64,000 bases of DNA from Sabellastarte sp. h YS-2021. Its lineage: Eukaryota > Annelida > Polychaeta > Sabellida > Sabellidae. Positions 21,608 to 33,577 of the stretch are shown here, piece after piece; the first letter of the stretch is position 1; every line of letters begins with the position of its first letter. Below the pieces are notes generated by a model that was not told the origin of the DNA, did not search any database, and was given only the letters and a program-made list of their open reading frames with translations. The stretch is taken from the NCBI GenBank assembly GCA_964017235.1, contig OZ024933.1:56402255-56466254 (forward strand), given 5' to 3'. Made by a program: the position numbers and the translations under genes.

Positions 21608-24600
21608 GGGTCGAAAATTTTGACGAAATCACTCTATCTTGCACGGTTAAGAAGATAGAAGCAAATTCCTGTTTTTCTATTTTTGGCAAAAATTTGAAAA
21701 ATCAAAATGGCCGCCATTTTTGGGGAGGGGAAATTTTTTTGAAAATTGCAGAGTACATTCCTTAGATACCCTGTGGGTCGAAAATTTCGACGAAATCGCT
21801 CTATCTTGCACGGTTTAGGAGATAGAAGCAAATTTGTGTTTTGCCATTTTTGGCAAAAATTCGAAAATTCAAAATGGCCGCCATTTTGGGGGAGGGGAAT
21901 TTTTTTTGAAAATTGCAAAGATTACATTCCTTAGATACCCTGTGGGTTGAAAATTTCTACGAAATCGCTCTATCTCGCATGGTTAAGGAGATAGAAGCAA
22001 ATTTGTGTTTTGCCATTTTTGGCAAAAATTCGAAAATTTGAAATGACCGCCATTTTTGGGGAGGGGAAAATTTTTTGAAAATTGCCAAGAATACAATGGT
22101 CAGATACCCTGTGGGTTGACAATTTTGACGAAATCGCTCTATCTCGCACGGTTAAGGAGATAGAAGCAAATTTGTGTTTTGCCATTTTTGGCAAAAATTC
22201 GAAAATTCAAAATGGCCGCCATTTTTGGGGAGGGGAAAATTTTTTGAAAATTGCAAAGATTACATTCCTTACATACTCTGTGGGTCGAAAATTTCGACGA
22301 AATCACTCTATCGTATGGTTAAGGAGATAGAAGCAAATTTGTGTTTTGCCATTTTTGGCAAAAATTCGAAAATTCAAAATGGCCGCCATTTTTGGGGAGG
22401 GGAAAATTTTTTGAAAATTGCAAAGATTACATTCCTTAGATACCCTGTGGGTCGAAAATTTCGACAAAATCGCTCTATCTCGCACGGTTAAGGAGATAGA
22501 AGCAAATTTGTGTTTTGCTATTTTTGGCAAAAATTCGAAAATTCAAAATGGCCGCCATTTTTGGGGAGGGGAAAATTTTTTTGAAAATTGCAAAGATTAC
22601 ATTCCTTATATACCCTGTGGGTCGAAAATTTCGACGAAATCGCTCTATCTCGCACGGTTAAGGAGATAGAAGCAAATTTGTGTTTTTCCATTTTTGGCAA
22701 AAATTTGAAAATTCAAAATGGCCGCCATCTTGGGGGAGGGGAAAATTTTTTGAAATTCCAAAGATTACATTCCTTAGATACCCTGTGGGTCGAAAATTTC
22801 GACGAAATCGCTCTATCTCGCATGGTTAAGGAGATGGAAGCAAATTTGTGTTTTGCCATTTGTGGCAAAAATTCGAAAATTCAAAATGGCCACCATTTTT
22901 GGGGAGAGGAAAATTTTTTGAAAATTGCCAAGAATAGAACGCTGAGATACCCTGTGGGTCGAAAATTTCGACGAAATCGCTCTATCTCGCACGGTTAAGG
23001 AGATAGAAGCAAATTTGTGTTTTGCCATTTTTGGCAAAAATTCGAAAATTCAAAATGGCCGCCATTTTTGGGGAGGGGAAAATTTTTTGAAAATTGCAAA
23101 TATTACATTCCTTAGATACCCTGTGGGTCGAAAATTTCGACGAAATCGCTCTATCTCGCACGGTTAAGGAGATAGAAGCAAATTTGTGTTTTGCCATTTT
23201 TGGCAAAAATTCGAAAATTCAAAATGGCCGCCATTTTGGGGGAGGGGAAAATTTTTGAAAATTGCAAAGATTACATTCCTTAGATACCCTGTGGGTCGAA
23301 AATTTCGACGAAATCGCTCTATCTCGCACAGTTAAGGAGATGGAAGCAAATTTGTGTTTTGCCATTTTTGGCAAAAATTTGAAAATTCAAAATGGCCGCC
23401 ATTTTGGGGGAGGGGAAAATTTTTTGAAAATTGCCAAGAATACAATGGTCAGATACCCTGTGGATTGACAATTTTGACGAAATCGCTCTATCTCGCACGG
23501 TTAAGGAGATAGAAGCAAATTTGTGTTTTGCCATTTTTGGCAAAAATTCGAAAATTCAAAATGGCCGCCATTTTTGGGGAGGGGAAAATTTTTTGAAAAT
23601 TGCAAAGATTACATTCCTTACATACTCTGTGGGTCGAAAATTTCGACGAAATCGCTCTATCTCGCATGGTTAAGGAGATGGAAGCAAATTTGTGTTTTGC
23701 CATTTGTGGCAAAAATTCGAAAATTCAAAATGGCCGCCATTTTTGGGGAGGGGAAAATTTTTTGAAAATTGCCAAGAATAGAATGCTCAGATACCCTGTG
23801 GGTCGAAAATTTCGACGAAATCGCTCTATCTCGCACTGTTAAGGAGATAGAAGCAAATTTGTGTTTTGCCATTTTTGGCAAAAATTCGAAAATTCAAAAT
23901 GGTCGCCATTTTTGGGGAGGGGAAAATTTTTTGAAAATTGCAAAGAGTACATTCCTTAGATACCCTGTGGGTTGAAAATTTCTACAAAATCGCTCTATCT
24001 CGCACGGTTAAGGAGATAGAAGCAAATTTGTGTTTTGCCATTTTTGGCAAAAATTCGAAAATTCAAAATGGCCGCCATTTTGGGGGAGGGGAAAATTTTT
24101 TGAAAATTGCAAAGATTACATTCCTTAGATACCCTCTGGGTCGAAAATTTCGACGAAATCGCTCTATCTCGCACAGTTAAGGAGATGGAAGCAAATTTGT
24201 GTTTTGCCATTTTTGGCAAAAATTCGAAAATTCAAAATGGCCGCCATTTTGGGGGAGGGGAATTTTTTTTGAAAATTGCAAAGATTACATTCCTTAGATA
24301 CCCTGTGGGTTGCAAATTTCGACGAAATCGCTCTATCTCGCACGGTTAAGGAGATAGAAGCAAATTTGTGTTTTGTCATTTTGGGCAAAAATTCGAAAAT
24401 TCGAAATGGCCGCCATTTTGGGGGAGGGGAAAATTTTTTGAAAATTGCCAAGAATACAAAGGTCAGATACCCTGTGGGTTGACAATTTTGACGAAATGTT
24501 AAGGAGATAGAAGCAAATTTGTGTTTTGCCATTTTTGGCAAAAATTCGAAAATTCAAAATGGCCGCCATTTTTGGGGAGGGGAAAATTTTTTTGAAAATT

Positions 24601-24862
24601 GCAAAGATTACATTCCTTACATACTCTGTGGGTCGAAAATTTCGACGAAATCGCTCTATCGCACGGTTAAGGAGATAGAAGCAAATTTGTGTTTTGCCAT
24701 TTTTGATAAAAATTCGAAAATTCAAAATGGCCGCCATTTTTGGGGAGGGGAAAATTTTTTGAAAATTGCCAAGAGTACATTTCTTAGATACCCTGTGGGT
24801 CGAAAATAATTTCGACGAAATCGCTCTATCTCGCACGGTTTAGGAGATATGAGCACATTTGC
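21608..24862. repeat. 169-bp tandem repeat, long array (about 19 units)
   Basis: Unit marks recur every 168-170 bp. Several subtypes alternate: ATTGCAAAGATTACATTCC, ATTGCCAAGAATACAATGG and ATTGCCAAGAGTACATTTC. Blocks of several units repeat, for example the subtype order near 22080-22330 recurs near 23430-23640, so expansion involved multi-unit steps. Confidence 0.96.
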
Positions 24863-25228
24863 CTTTTTCAGTACTCAAAATAGCCAATGACTCATTTATT
24901 TAATTAATTACTGACTGATGTATGAAGCAATTTCCCCCAAAAGCAATCCCATACAAGCTATTAACCCAATGAACCTCCATACCAATTTTCAGAAAGATAG
25001 GCTTAATAGCATTCCTTAAAATGTCTGGAAACCAAAGAGATACTCAAAAGTAGCAAAGTATCTATTACTCAGTGAGCTATAGAACTATCATCACCAAAAG
25101 TAATCCAATACAAGCTATTAACCCAATAAACCTGCATGCCAAATTTGGTAAAGATAGGATAAGAACTGTTGCCTAAAATGTCTGGAAACCAAGTGCGACG
25201 CCGGACGGCGGAAAAAGCAAAAATAATA

Positions 25229-25254
25229 TGTCCACCCCACTGGGGGGTGGACAT
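25229..25254. repeat. Terminal hairpin and ATIR of element B2
   Basis: TGTCCACCCC-ACTGG-GGGGTGGACA, preceded by CGCCGGACGG and an A-rich spacer, as in B1 and B3. Confidence 0.8.
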
Positions 25255-25665
25255 AATTCTCCTGTTTTTAGGTGGTTTTCAACTATCAATCGTCTATATT
25301 AAACTAGTCAGCATACTGGGCTTCGTGGGTTTAATACAGGCAATCAACTGAGTTTAAAACCATCATAATGCACTCCGATATGTCATTTATTCCTATATAT
25401 TATAATATTATCCTTATAAATTCACAGTAAAAAGTTATTTAACATCATGATCTTATCACTGGATTATAGATTAACCTCTTTAGACCCCATCCACCATTGT
25501 TAATATTTGCCTATGACCAAGTAGCATGACTAATTACATCCCTGGTCATGTGATTTATCAGTGATTCATTCATTCATTTTGACACCTTTTATCAGTTATC
25601 TCTTTGTCAGGCTGATAATCATTGATAGTGGTCCCTTTCTATAACACATGGCCCTATAAACTTTC
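25255..25665. other. Intron sequence without recognised feature
   Basis: AT-rich intron between element B2 and the putative polyadenylation signal. No gene or repeat was recognised. Confidence 0.55.
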
Positions 25666-25701
25666 TTTATTGGGGTACTATTCACAGCAAATAAATCTCA
25701 C
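25666..25701 (-). promoter_or_regulatory. Possible intronic polyadenylation signal and alternative stop
   Basis: If the donor at 25701 is not used, the frame continues ESEIYLL to a TGA at 25684-25682, and AATAAA follows at 25671-25666. This could give a short transcript with one SH3 domain. The signal is exact, but no downstream GU-rich element was verified. Confidence 0.4.
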
Positions 25702-25812
25702 TCTCAGTTGTGGTGTCATTCAAATCCTCCTCATCCTCCTGTTCATCCAGGGCCTGTAGTTTGGCAGCTGGGCCCCAGCCTTCAGTGTCATTATGTTGTA
25801 TCAACCACCAAC
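25702..25812 (-). CDS. NCF1-like: p47phox-like gene, exon: second half of first SH3
   Basis: CACTACAG precedes, and GTGAGA is the best donor. Phase 1 in and phase 1 out. Joined to the previous exon it reads EKLFLGWWLIQHNDTEGWGP and AAKLQALDEQEDEEDLND, ending the first SH3 with an acidic spacer, as in p47phox where the two SH3 domains are close together. The donor inside the frame is chosen because it alone gives an in-frame join to the next exon at 19524. Confidence 0.88.
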
Positions 25813-26110
25813 CTGTAGTGAAGATATGAGGAAACCAACAACAGTAAGGTATGAAATGTGTGTGTATCAAAATGCACATAATCTAGCTGTGTAGTGTATA
25901 AGCAACAATAAATTTGTGAATTCAGAAAATACAGGTCGTCAGTCAGTGTGTGTATGTGTAGGTCAACTGTTTAGGATTTAATGCAACTTTCACAACTGTT
26001 ACATATTATAACACACAGTTGAGGAGATGGAAAAAATCAATACATATTACTTGGAGAAGATTCTAGCACACTGGCAAGAAAGTAACAAATTCCCACTTCT
26101 GGCCATGCCC
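25813..26110. other. Intron sequence
   Basis: No feature recognised, apart from a tRNA-like B-box (GGGGTTCAAATCTTGG on the minus strand near 26113-26128) without a clear A-box. Confidence 0.5.
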
Positions 26111-26124
26111 AAGATTTGAACCCC

Positions 26125-26540
26125 AGGGGCCGATTTCACGAAGCCTCCTTAAGATAAAGGTCACCTTTAATTTAAGGATTTCCTGGAATTTCTCCCTCCA
26201 TTAATGAAACTGAGTTTCACAAAACCTCCTTCTTTAAAGGAGACCTTGACATTTCATGTTAATTCCCTTAAATTCTAACGAAGCAAAGTACACTAGAACC
26301 TCGATTATCAGAACCCAGTGGGAGACATACAATCCGGTCAGATAATCGAGGGGTTCGGATAGATGAAGGAAGACGAAAGTACCTTAAATTTTGAGGAAAT
26401 GTGCTCCAAGGAATGATTAATAATTTTTGGTTCCTCCTTTAATTTCAAGGAATACCTTTGGTAAGGACAGTTAAAGGAACCCTTACCAAACCTAAATTTA
26501 AGGTGGTGTTCCCAAAAGAAAAAAATAGCATCAGAGATGC
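26125..26540. mobile_element. Probable MITE or short DNA transposon remnants
   Basis: Starts GGGGCCGATTTCACGAAGCC and later repeats the TTTCACAAAACCTCC and TTAAAGGAGACC theme, a form common in marine-animal short elements. Inside, CTCGATTATCAGAACCCAGT and AGATAATCGAGGGGTTCGGA are inverse-related and resemble ends of a mariner/Tigger-type element. The assignment is by sequence style only. Confidence 0.35.
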
Positions 26541-26949
26541 CCGTACCCCACAGCCTAGGGAAATATTTTCAACACAATGAGATATAGAAGTACTGTACCA
26601 GTACAAACTTCAGGATACTTTCAGAGCACTGTCAGTTATATAAAGGTCCAAACAATGTTTAAATGGAGAAAATAATGTTTAAAAGAAAGATAATGCGTAT
26701 AGAGATGAAGTATTAAAACAAGATAATTCAATAACAAGATGACAGCATTAATCAGTAAACTAAAATCCAACACTCTTTATCTACATCTGCATGGCCGAAT
26801 TATGGTTTAGATGGTTTGAATATTACCATGCATACAGAAGTGAGTAATACATTTAATGAATGGTTATTGTGGTGTTGGAGCAAAATCTGTGGCTCACTTG
26901 ATGAATTCTATCTCTTACAATGGGAAGTTATGAAAGTAAAATTCTTAAT
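26541..26949. other. Intron sequence without recognised feature
   Basis: AT-rich. No gene, RNA or repeat recognised. Confidence 0.5.
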
Positions 26950-27563
26950 AAATTCTAATATGACTTTTGCTTAATCTGCATCAAAAGACAGACCCAAAGG
27001 TCCATGAAGATTTTAAAGGTCAAGGTCACTACGACATGATAAAAGGTCAAATTAAGGTCACACCATGATAATACACACCTATAGCTCCTAACCAATGTCC
27101 CTACCAAGTATCAACTTCCTACACCTTACAGTTTCCGAGATATAGCCCTGACAAGATTTTATAGGTCAAGGTCACTATGGCAAGGTCAAAGGTCAAATCA
27201 AGGTCACACCATGATGCTGCACACCTACACCCCCTAACCAATGTCCCTACCAAGTATCAACTTCCTACACCTTACAGTTTCCGAGATATAGCCCGGACAA
27301 GATTTTCAAACTCAAGGTCACTACGGCAAGGTCAAAGGTCAAATCAAGGTCAGACCATGACGTTGCACACCTACATCCCCTAACCAATGTCCCTACCAAG
27401 TATCAACTTCCTACACCTTACGGTTTCTGAGATACAGCCCGGACAAACTATTTCCCGCCGCCCGCCCGCCTGGACGCCCGCCCGCCCGCCTGGACGCCCG
27501 CCCGCCCATCCGGACACCATGGGTGAAAACAATACCCCAACAGCCCTTAAGGGTTGTGGGGTA
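26950..27563. mobile_element. Short tandem-repeat element C with terminal hairpin
   Basis: Three units of about 143 bp with CCAATGTCCCTACCAAGTAT, CTTACAGTTTCCGAGATATA and AGGTCAAAGGTCAAATCAAG, then a C-rich run (27452-27512) of CGCCCGCCCGCCTGGA repeats, then the hairpin 27533-27563 (TACCCCAACA to TGTGGGGTA). The order repeat core, GC-rich run, hairpin matches the right ends of A and B. No CTAG start was identified. Confidence 0.5.
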
Positions 27564-27759
27564 AAAAACAATTGTCTCAATGACCTTCCTTTACTGAGGA
27601 AGGTGTGTATAATCAAGTACAATGTGTCATCTGTAATAAGTGCATAAAATAAACGTCAGTAGCCAGCAGTTTGTAGCAACAGTCTGGCCTACAATCTTCA
27701 ATTTTATGGTGTGACTGATAAAAAAAAGTACAAGTAATCTGTAAAATATATGTTGGGTA

Positions 27760-28091
27760 AACTATCTGTATTTGTATTGTATTTTTACTCAGCGCAATAT
27801 CTCCATATACTACAGGACTCAAAGCGCTATTAAACCCATCCGACTGCACAGGTACAGCCCCAACTCACAAGTAACAGACATTCCCCTAACTGGAAGATAG
27901 AGGCTCAAGGATGACCATTTATCAACGTCCTTGAGGTTCTTTAGCCTGCCACTGGGGATAGGACCCAATGACAGAGGACCGCCATTTTAAGTGGTCATCC
28001 AAGCCACTATGTATCTGCCTGTACCTGGGTTTGAACCCATGTCCTCTGAGTTCCTAGACAAGTGTGCTACCCGCTAGGCCACAGCGACTGC
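27760..28091 (-). mobile_element. tRNA-derived SINE
   Basis: On the minus strand the head has an A-box-like GTGGCCTAGCGGGTAGCAC and a B-box GGGTTCAAACCCAGG about 30 bases later, as in RNA polymerase III promoters of tRNA genes. The tail includes AATAGCGCTTTGAGTCC and ATATTGCGCTGAGTAAAAAT, a form seen in tails of invertebrate SINEs and their partner LINEs. It does not fold as a full tRNA, so it is not a tRNA gene. Confidence 0.7.
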
Positions 28092-29190
28092 ATGCGTATT
28101 ATGTATGTATACAATCTATATACAAGTGCAGTGGCGACTGTTACTGTGATATTACCCATACCCAGTCCCTTGCAAGATTTTCTTCAATTGAAAACTATTT
28201 AAGAAACTGTAGTGCCAATGGCCTATTTTGTCCCTACATTTTCATATCTCAAAAGGCAACTTAAAACCTAGTATCTGTTTCAGAAGTCTTTCCCTCCCTA
28301 GTTTTCTACCTACCGAACACTGATGGTCTCCTTGGTGACGACCTTATCATGTTTTATGACCTACTGATTTGTGCATTACAATTTGGATGGTGTGCCTTAG
28401 AATCCGCCATTTTGGAGATCAAGCGCAAGGATACCTGATCACTGATATGCACCACTTTACTTGTTACTTTTAGCTCTGTATATTTTACACTAAACATACT
28501 TAAATTATGTATAAAACAATGTACAATATATAACTATGTTTTATATTTATTTATATGAATATATGACCAATACATATAATATATATTAATATACCAATTG
28601 TAAAGCATCAGTTTTGGAATTCCATGCTGCTTCTGTGAGGGTCTTTTGTCACGACAGTGAAAAATTAATCTGTATGAGGATGCCCAATTAAATTGCTAAA
28701 CTAGTTGTCCAAAACCAAAGCAGTTCACTTTTTTGTGTCAGCAATCATTTAGAGAGTGAAGAGAAATACACCTGATTCCAGTGCTCCCCTTTCCAATAAA
28801 TACAACTGTTGTTTTTGTGTAAGCAAATGCCAATTATTCGCATATTTGTGGCTAACAAAATACATAGAAATGTTTTGTTTAGAAAATATTTTACAGACTG
28901 AGTGTTTTTTCTTGTTTTTGTTGCATTAAAATCCACATAGAAACAAAGGAAAAACAGAAGTGAAGATATTTTGATGATGTATAAATATTTCACATTAAAT
29001 TTAATACACGTACATGATGTTTGTTTTTCTAGCTAAGCACCTTAAAAAAGTTTATGTAATAGAACACCTAAAAACATGAAACAGTGAATTTAAAGTGCAT
29101 ATCTTGGGTTTACATTTCTATTTAATACATCCTGGAAATAAATTATTAGTCATTTAAAACAAGTGGAAAATAAATGTAAAACAATGCTAA
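28092..29190. other. Intron sequence without recognised feature
   Basis: AT-rich and rich in short palindromic AT runs (28500-28600). The frames here are short and lack domain signals. Confidence 0.55.
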
Positions 29191-29429
29191 CTAGAGATTG
29201 CGTCTCGACGCAGTGTATTTCCGAACGGCACATGGTTGAAGCGTGACATACAGAGTCTTATGGTTGACACAAATATACCCCTGTGGTGTGGGGGCCTAAG
29301 TGTTTATGGGAGCAACTTGTACTGACACTAAGTAAACAAAATGTTTGCTTAATGAAAGATACAAATGTAACTGGACATAGCGCATGCAAATTGCATCCAC
29401 CAGAAAAAAACTCGCCAATCAACCATCAC

Positions 29430-31040
29430 TTAACCTTGAAGCAGGAGACAAAGGTAAAATCTGACCACATCAAAAGATCTGACCACATCAAAAGATTCTT
29501 AGCCCATGATTTCCAATAGGTTGGTGTGACACTGCAAACCTCTAGGAACACGAATAAGTCAGTTATAAGCACTTTTAATCTTGGCTTTCCTCATTTGACC
29601 TTGAAAGAGGGGCCAAACCTCAAATCTGATCACATCAAAAGATTCCTAGCGCATGATTTCTTATAGGATGCTTTCACATTACAAACCTCTAGGACCTAGA
29701 AAAAGTCATTTATAAGCACTTTAGATTTTGTTATCCTCATTTGGCCTTGAAGGAAGGGCCCAAGGTCAGATCTGGCCACGTCAAAAGATTCCCTGCCCAT
29801 GATTTCCTATAGGTTGGTTTCACATTGCAAACCTCTAGGACCAATAATAAGCGAGATATAAGCACTTTTAAGTTTGGGTATCCTTGTTTGACCTTGAAGG
29901 AGGGGTCCAAGGTCAAATCTGACCACATCAGAAGATTCCCGGTCCATGATTTCCTGTAAGTTGGTTTACCATCCCAAACCTGTATGACCAATAAGAAGCA
30001 AGTTATGAGCACTTTTAAGTTTGGCTATCCTCGTTTGACCTTGAAGGAGGGGTCCAAGGTCAAATCTGACCACAAACCAAAAGATTCCCAGCCCATGATT
30101 TCCTATAGGTTGGTTTACCATCCCAAACGTCTAGGACCAATAATAAGTGAGTTATAAGCATTTTAAGTTGGGCTATCCTCGTTTGACCTTGAAGGAGAGG
30201 TCCAAGGTAAAATCTGACCACACCAGAAGATTCCCAGCCCATGATTTCCGATCAGTTGGTTTACCATCCCAAACCTGTATGACCAATAATAAGTGAGTTA
30301 TAAGTACTTTTAAGTTTGGCTATCCTCGTTTGACATTGCAGGAGGGGTCCAAGGTCAAATCTGACAATATCAAAAGATTCCCGGCCCATGATTTCCAATA
30401 AGTTGGTTTCACATTGCAAACCTCTAGGACCAATAATAAGCGAGTTATGAGCACTTTTAGGTTTGACTATCCTCGTTTGACCTTGAAGGAGGGGTCCAAG
30501 GTCAAATCTGACCACAAACCAAAAGATTCCCAGCCCATGATTTCCTATAGGTTGGTTTACCATCCCAAAAATCTAGGACCAATAATAAGTGAGTTATAAG
30601 CATTTTAAGTTGGGCTATCCTCGTTTGACCTTGAAGGAGAGGTCCAAGGTAAAATCTGACCACACCAGAAGATTCCCAGCCCATGATTTTCGATCAGTTG
30701 GTTTACCATCCCAAACCTGTACGACCAATAATAAGTGAGTTATAAGTACTTTTAAGTTTGGCTATCCTCGTTTGACCTTGAAGGAGGGGTCCAAGGTCAA
30801 ATCTGACAATATCAAAAGATTCCCAGCCCATGATTTCCAATAATTTGGTTTCACATTGCAAACCTCTAGGACCAATAATAAGCGAGTTATGAGCACTTTT
30901 ACGTTTGACTATCCTTGTTTGATCTTGAAGGAGGAGCCCAAGGTCAAATCCGTCCGCACCAAAAGATTCCCAGCTCATGATTTCCTATAGGTTGGTTTCC
31001 ATCCCAAACCTCTAGGACCAATAATAAGGGAGATATAAGC
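29430..31040. repeat. 147-bp tandem repeat (about 11 units)
   Basis: Marks are TTTGACCTTGAAGGAGGGGT, CCCAGCCCATGATTTCCTAT and GGACCAATAATAAGTGAG. Units alternate between AACCAAAAGATTCC, ACCAGAAGATTCC and ATATCAAAAGATTCC forms. The order recurs in three-unit blocks of about 442 bp (30060 and 30502), so there is higher-order structure here too. Confidence 0.93.
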
Positions 31041-31264
31041 ACTTTTCATGACTGACAAAAAAACGCCTGTGGTGGCCATCTTGTTTTTCAAAATGAGGCC
31101 AAAAATATTTCCAGTCAAGATTTTGTAATGCAGAACATATTCTGCGAATTTGAGATCTCTATCTATGATACCCTTTGCTCTAGAGGGCCAACAAAAGTCC
31201 TTGCTCAAAGTCGAATAAACGTCCCTGGCGGGTATCTTGTTTTTCAAAATGAGGCCAAAAATAT

Positions 31265-31870
31265 TCCCTAGCAGGTCCTCACAGTAGGCTGGCTGACTGG
31301 TCTAGTAGGTTGAGATTGAAACTGAGGTTGAGATAGTCATCTCACCGGGACCAATGACTGGTGTGAGAATTTTTCTGTAACCAATTTCCTCGGGCAGTAA
31401 CTGGTTGGTCTAAGATGGCCACTTGGACCCTTAAAAGGCTTCTGCTGGTCTGTTAGCCAGTCCTGTGGACCTGCCCAGTACCAGGGCCTAACTGGTTATA
31501 GGTGAAGTAATCCTCTGTAACCGGTTCCTGGTGGCTCCATAGTTCTGCAAAAACTCATAGGAGCTGGCAGAACTGGGCAAATTAGACTTCGTCTCAGCAG
31601 GGGTAGGCTTATATGAAACAACTGCCTTCTTCCTGTCCATAACTGTAGAATCAGCAGATTTTCTCTGTAACCAACAATCCTCCATAACCAGTAAGCCTGG
31701 ATCCTGGTACTCCATCATGTACTCAACCTTCAAAGCCATTTTCAATAGTTTCCATGTAATATAGTCAGTATTAAGTGTGAAAATATTTCCAAAAAGGCCA
31801 AAAATGGCTCGGTGAGGTACTTTGGCGGTCTGTGGATGACCTTCAATGAAGAGCCTCAAGGTCAAATTTC
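31265..31870. other. Unassigned segment inside element D with a 125-codon minus-strand frame
   Basis: The segment has higher GC content and repeated AACTGGTT/AACCAGTT words. A minus-strand frame at 31865-31488 has no recognisable domain. It may be a gag fragment of another retroelement or chance. The flanking repeats 31062-31095 and 31214-31250 share CTTGTTTTTCAAAATGAGGC. Confidence 0.3.
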
Positions 31871-32188
31871 TGCATGCTTACAGAGGACATAATTATATAT
31901 GTATTATATATACCAGCCATAGGATGATCTAACTTTCTGTATATGAGAACTGGGCCAAAATGTAAAAAAATGGCCAAAATCTGAACTTTAAGAGGCCACC
32001 ACTGACCTTGAAATTAAAGGTCAAGGTCACAAAACAATAGCGTATGTGGCATTGCCCATATATACCCACATACCAAATTTGAAAGGTCTAACTAAAATAT
32101 TTTTTAAGTTATCGCATCCGAAAGGAAATCGCAGCGGCAGCGTGACCGTACTGAATCCTAAGTATCCCCGACTTTCGTCCGGGGTTAC

Positions 32189-32714
32189 AATGATGAATAT
32201 GATTGAACTTTATCATATGAGATAAAAACCAAATGAATACAATTAGAGTCTTCTAGTGCTCTGGCCTGGCAGGGGCAATTTGCTGCATTGTTTTCTGTTA
32301 GAGTGAGAAATACACCACATATATGAAAATTACCATTCACTAGACATTAATTTTAGCTATTTTAGCTAATAAGCCAAGACAGAGAAAATTAAATTCCTAC
32401 TAGGAATTTCCTAACTGAATTTAAAATCTGTATTCATTTCTTGTTATATAATATGCTGAGGCTCCCGAACCATAATAATTGGTTCGCCAGACCTACAGAC
32501 TATTGATCCATTTTAATAAGATGTCAGAAAAGGGTTACGTTTTTTTCAGATAACACGACGAAAGTCGAGACATTTAAGTTCCAATAAAGTTACACAACTT
32601 ACCGTTAACTGACCGTGATAACTGGCATAAAAACATCAAATGTGTTGATTGTGTAAGGTTGTCGTTCTACAGGGCTTCTTTGATGTTAAGAGATAAAAAA
32701 AAAATTTGTCACGT
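32189..32714. other. Intron sequence before the large DNA transposon
   Basis: AT-rich. No gene or repeat recognised. Confidence 0.55.
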
Positions 32715-32729
32715 CTGACCCTGTCGAAA

Positions 32730-33130
32730 TGAATTTCATAACATTATGAATTGATATGAATCGTTAAGAATATTATGAATATATTCTTATACGATTGCAG
32801 AAAAAATTCATAAAAATTTTTATGAAATGAGCTGTTATGAATTGCCAAGTTCATTATGAAGAAATTCATAACATTATGAATATAAATACCATAGCATATA
32901 ACATGTTATGAACCAGATTAAGAATAATATGCTTAATTAGATTTTAATATGAAATCAAGCAACATGCGTATTCATAATAAAGTATTATTATGAATATTTT
33001 AAGAAATATCAAATTAGATACATATTCAAAATGAATTGATGTTATGCATATTTTAAGAAATATCTGATATAATATGTATTCATAATAGATAAATGTTATG
33101 AATATTTTAAGAAACGTCCAATAAAATGTC
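32730..33130. repeat. Left subterminal array of TTCATAA palindromes
   Basis: Many copies of ATTCATAA, TTATGAAT and the combined TTCATAACATTATGAA. Also a roughly 60-bp unit (ATGAATATTTTAAGAAATAT) repeated about three times at 32985-33120. CACTA-type transposons carry arrays of short motifs in this place for accessory protein binding. Confidence 0.65.
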
Positions 33131-33577
33131 AAAAAATAATAAAATAATTTTTAAAATAATTTTATAAATAACTTAGAAAACATAATACAGTTACATTTTT
33201 ATAAATAATTTTACAAATATTTTATGAAACAGAATATTTACAATAAGAATGTTAACAGAAGTCATATTTTAAAACAAATGATAATCTAACAAAGTGGCTT
33301 AAACCCATTCTGAAACCTTTCTTCATGGTACATCTAACATTTTACTTGTACATTGTATAATACACATATACACTTACTATCAGTTTTGTCAGCATGTAGA
33401 TGCATTGGTTTACTCCAATTTTGTCCCCAGACCTTTTTATCCCTATCATGAAATATTATTTGTAGGGTATTTGTTTTTAATGCCCAGGTAGAGTTATCAA
33501 TAAGAATACCTACTCAAGTTACCAAAATATTTTGGGGGTGAAATTGCTGGGGCAGAAATTGATATACCCCAATTCAT

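Larger units (their letters stand above)
21388..25254 (-). mobile_element. Helitron2-like element B2, most complete copy of family B
   Basis: A uninterrupted copy: CTAG at the left, unique segment 21388-21607 (shared with 206-436, including GTCTTACAAGACCCTGTTTC), about 19 units of the 169-bp repeat, then the 24862-25228 segment and the hairpin 25229-25253. ATGTCCACCCCA near 21468 and TGGGGTGGACAT near the right end are the asymmetric inverted repeats. It serves as the reference for B1 and B3. Confidence 0.65.
29191..32188 (-). mobile_element. Helitron2-like element D with 147-bp repeat core
   Basis: The left edge is CTAGAGATTGCGTCTCGACG. On the minus strand it shows the perfect hairpin TGCGTCGAGACGCA, four bases, CTAG and then T, the clearest Helitron-type 3' end in the window. 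The right edge carries the hairpin CCCCGAC-TTTC-GTCCGGGG (32166-32184). The core is the 147-bp repeat. The asymmetric inverted repeats are weaker than in A and B. Confidence 0.55.

Noticed and set aside
28010..28091. tRNA gene
   Set aside because: A-box and B-box are present, but no cloverleaf pairing or anticodon arm is evident, and a SINE body follows.
31488..31865. Minus-strand frame of 125 codons as a gene
   Set aside because: No domain, no splice partner and inside a repeat element; kept only as an unassigned segment.
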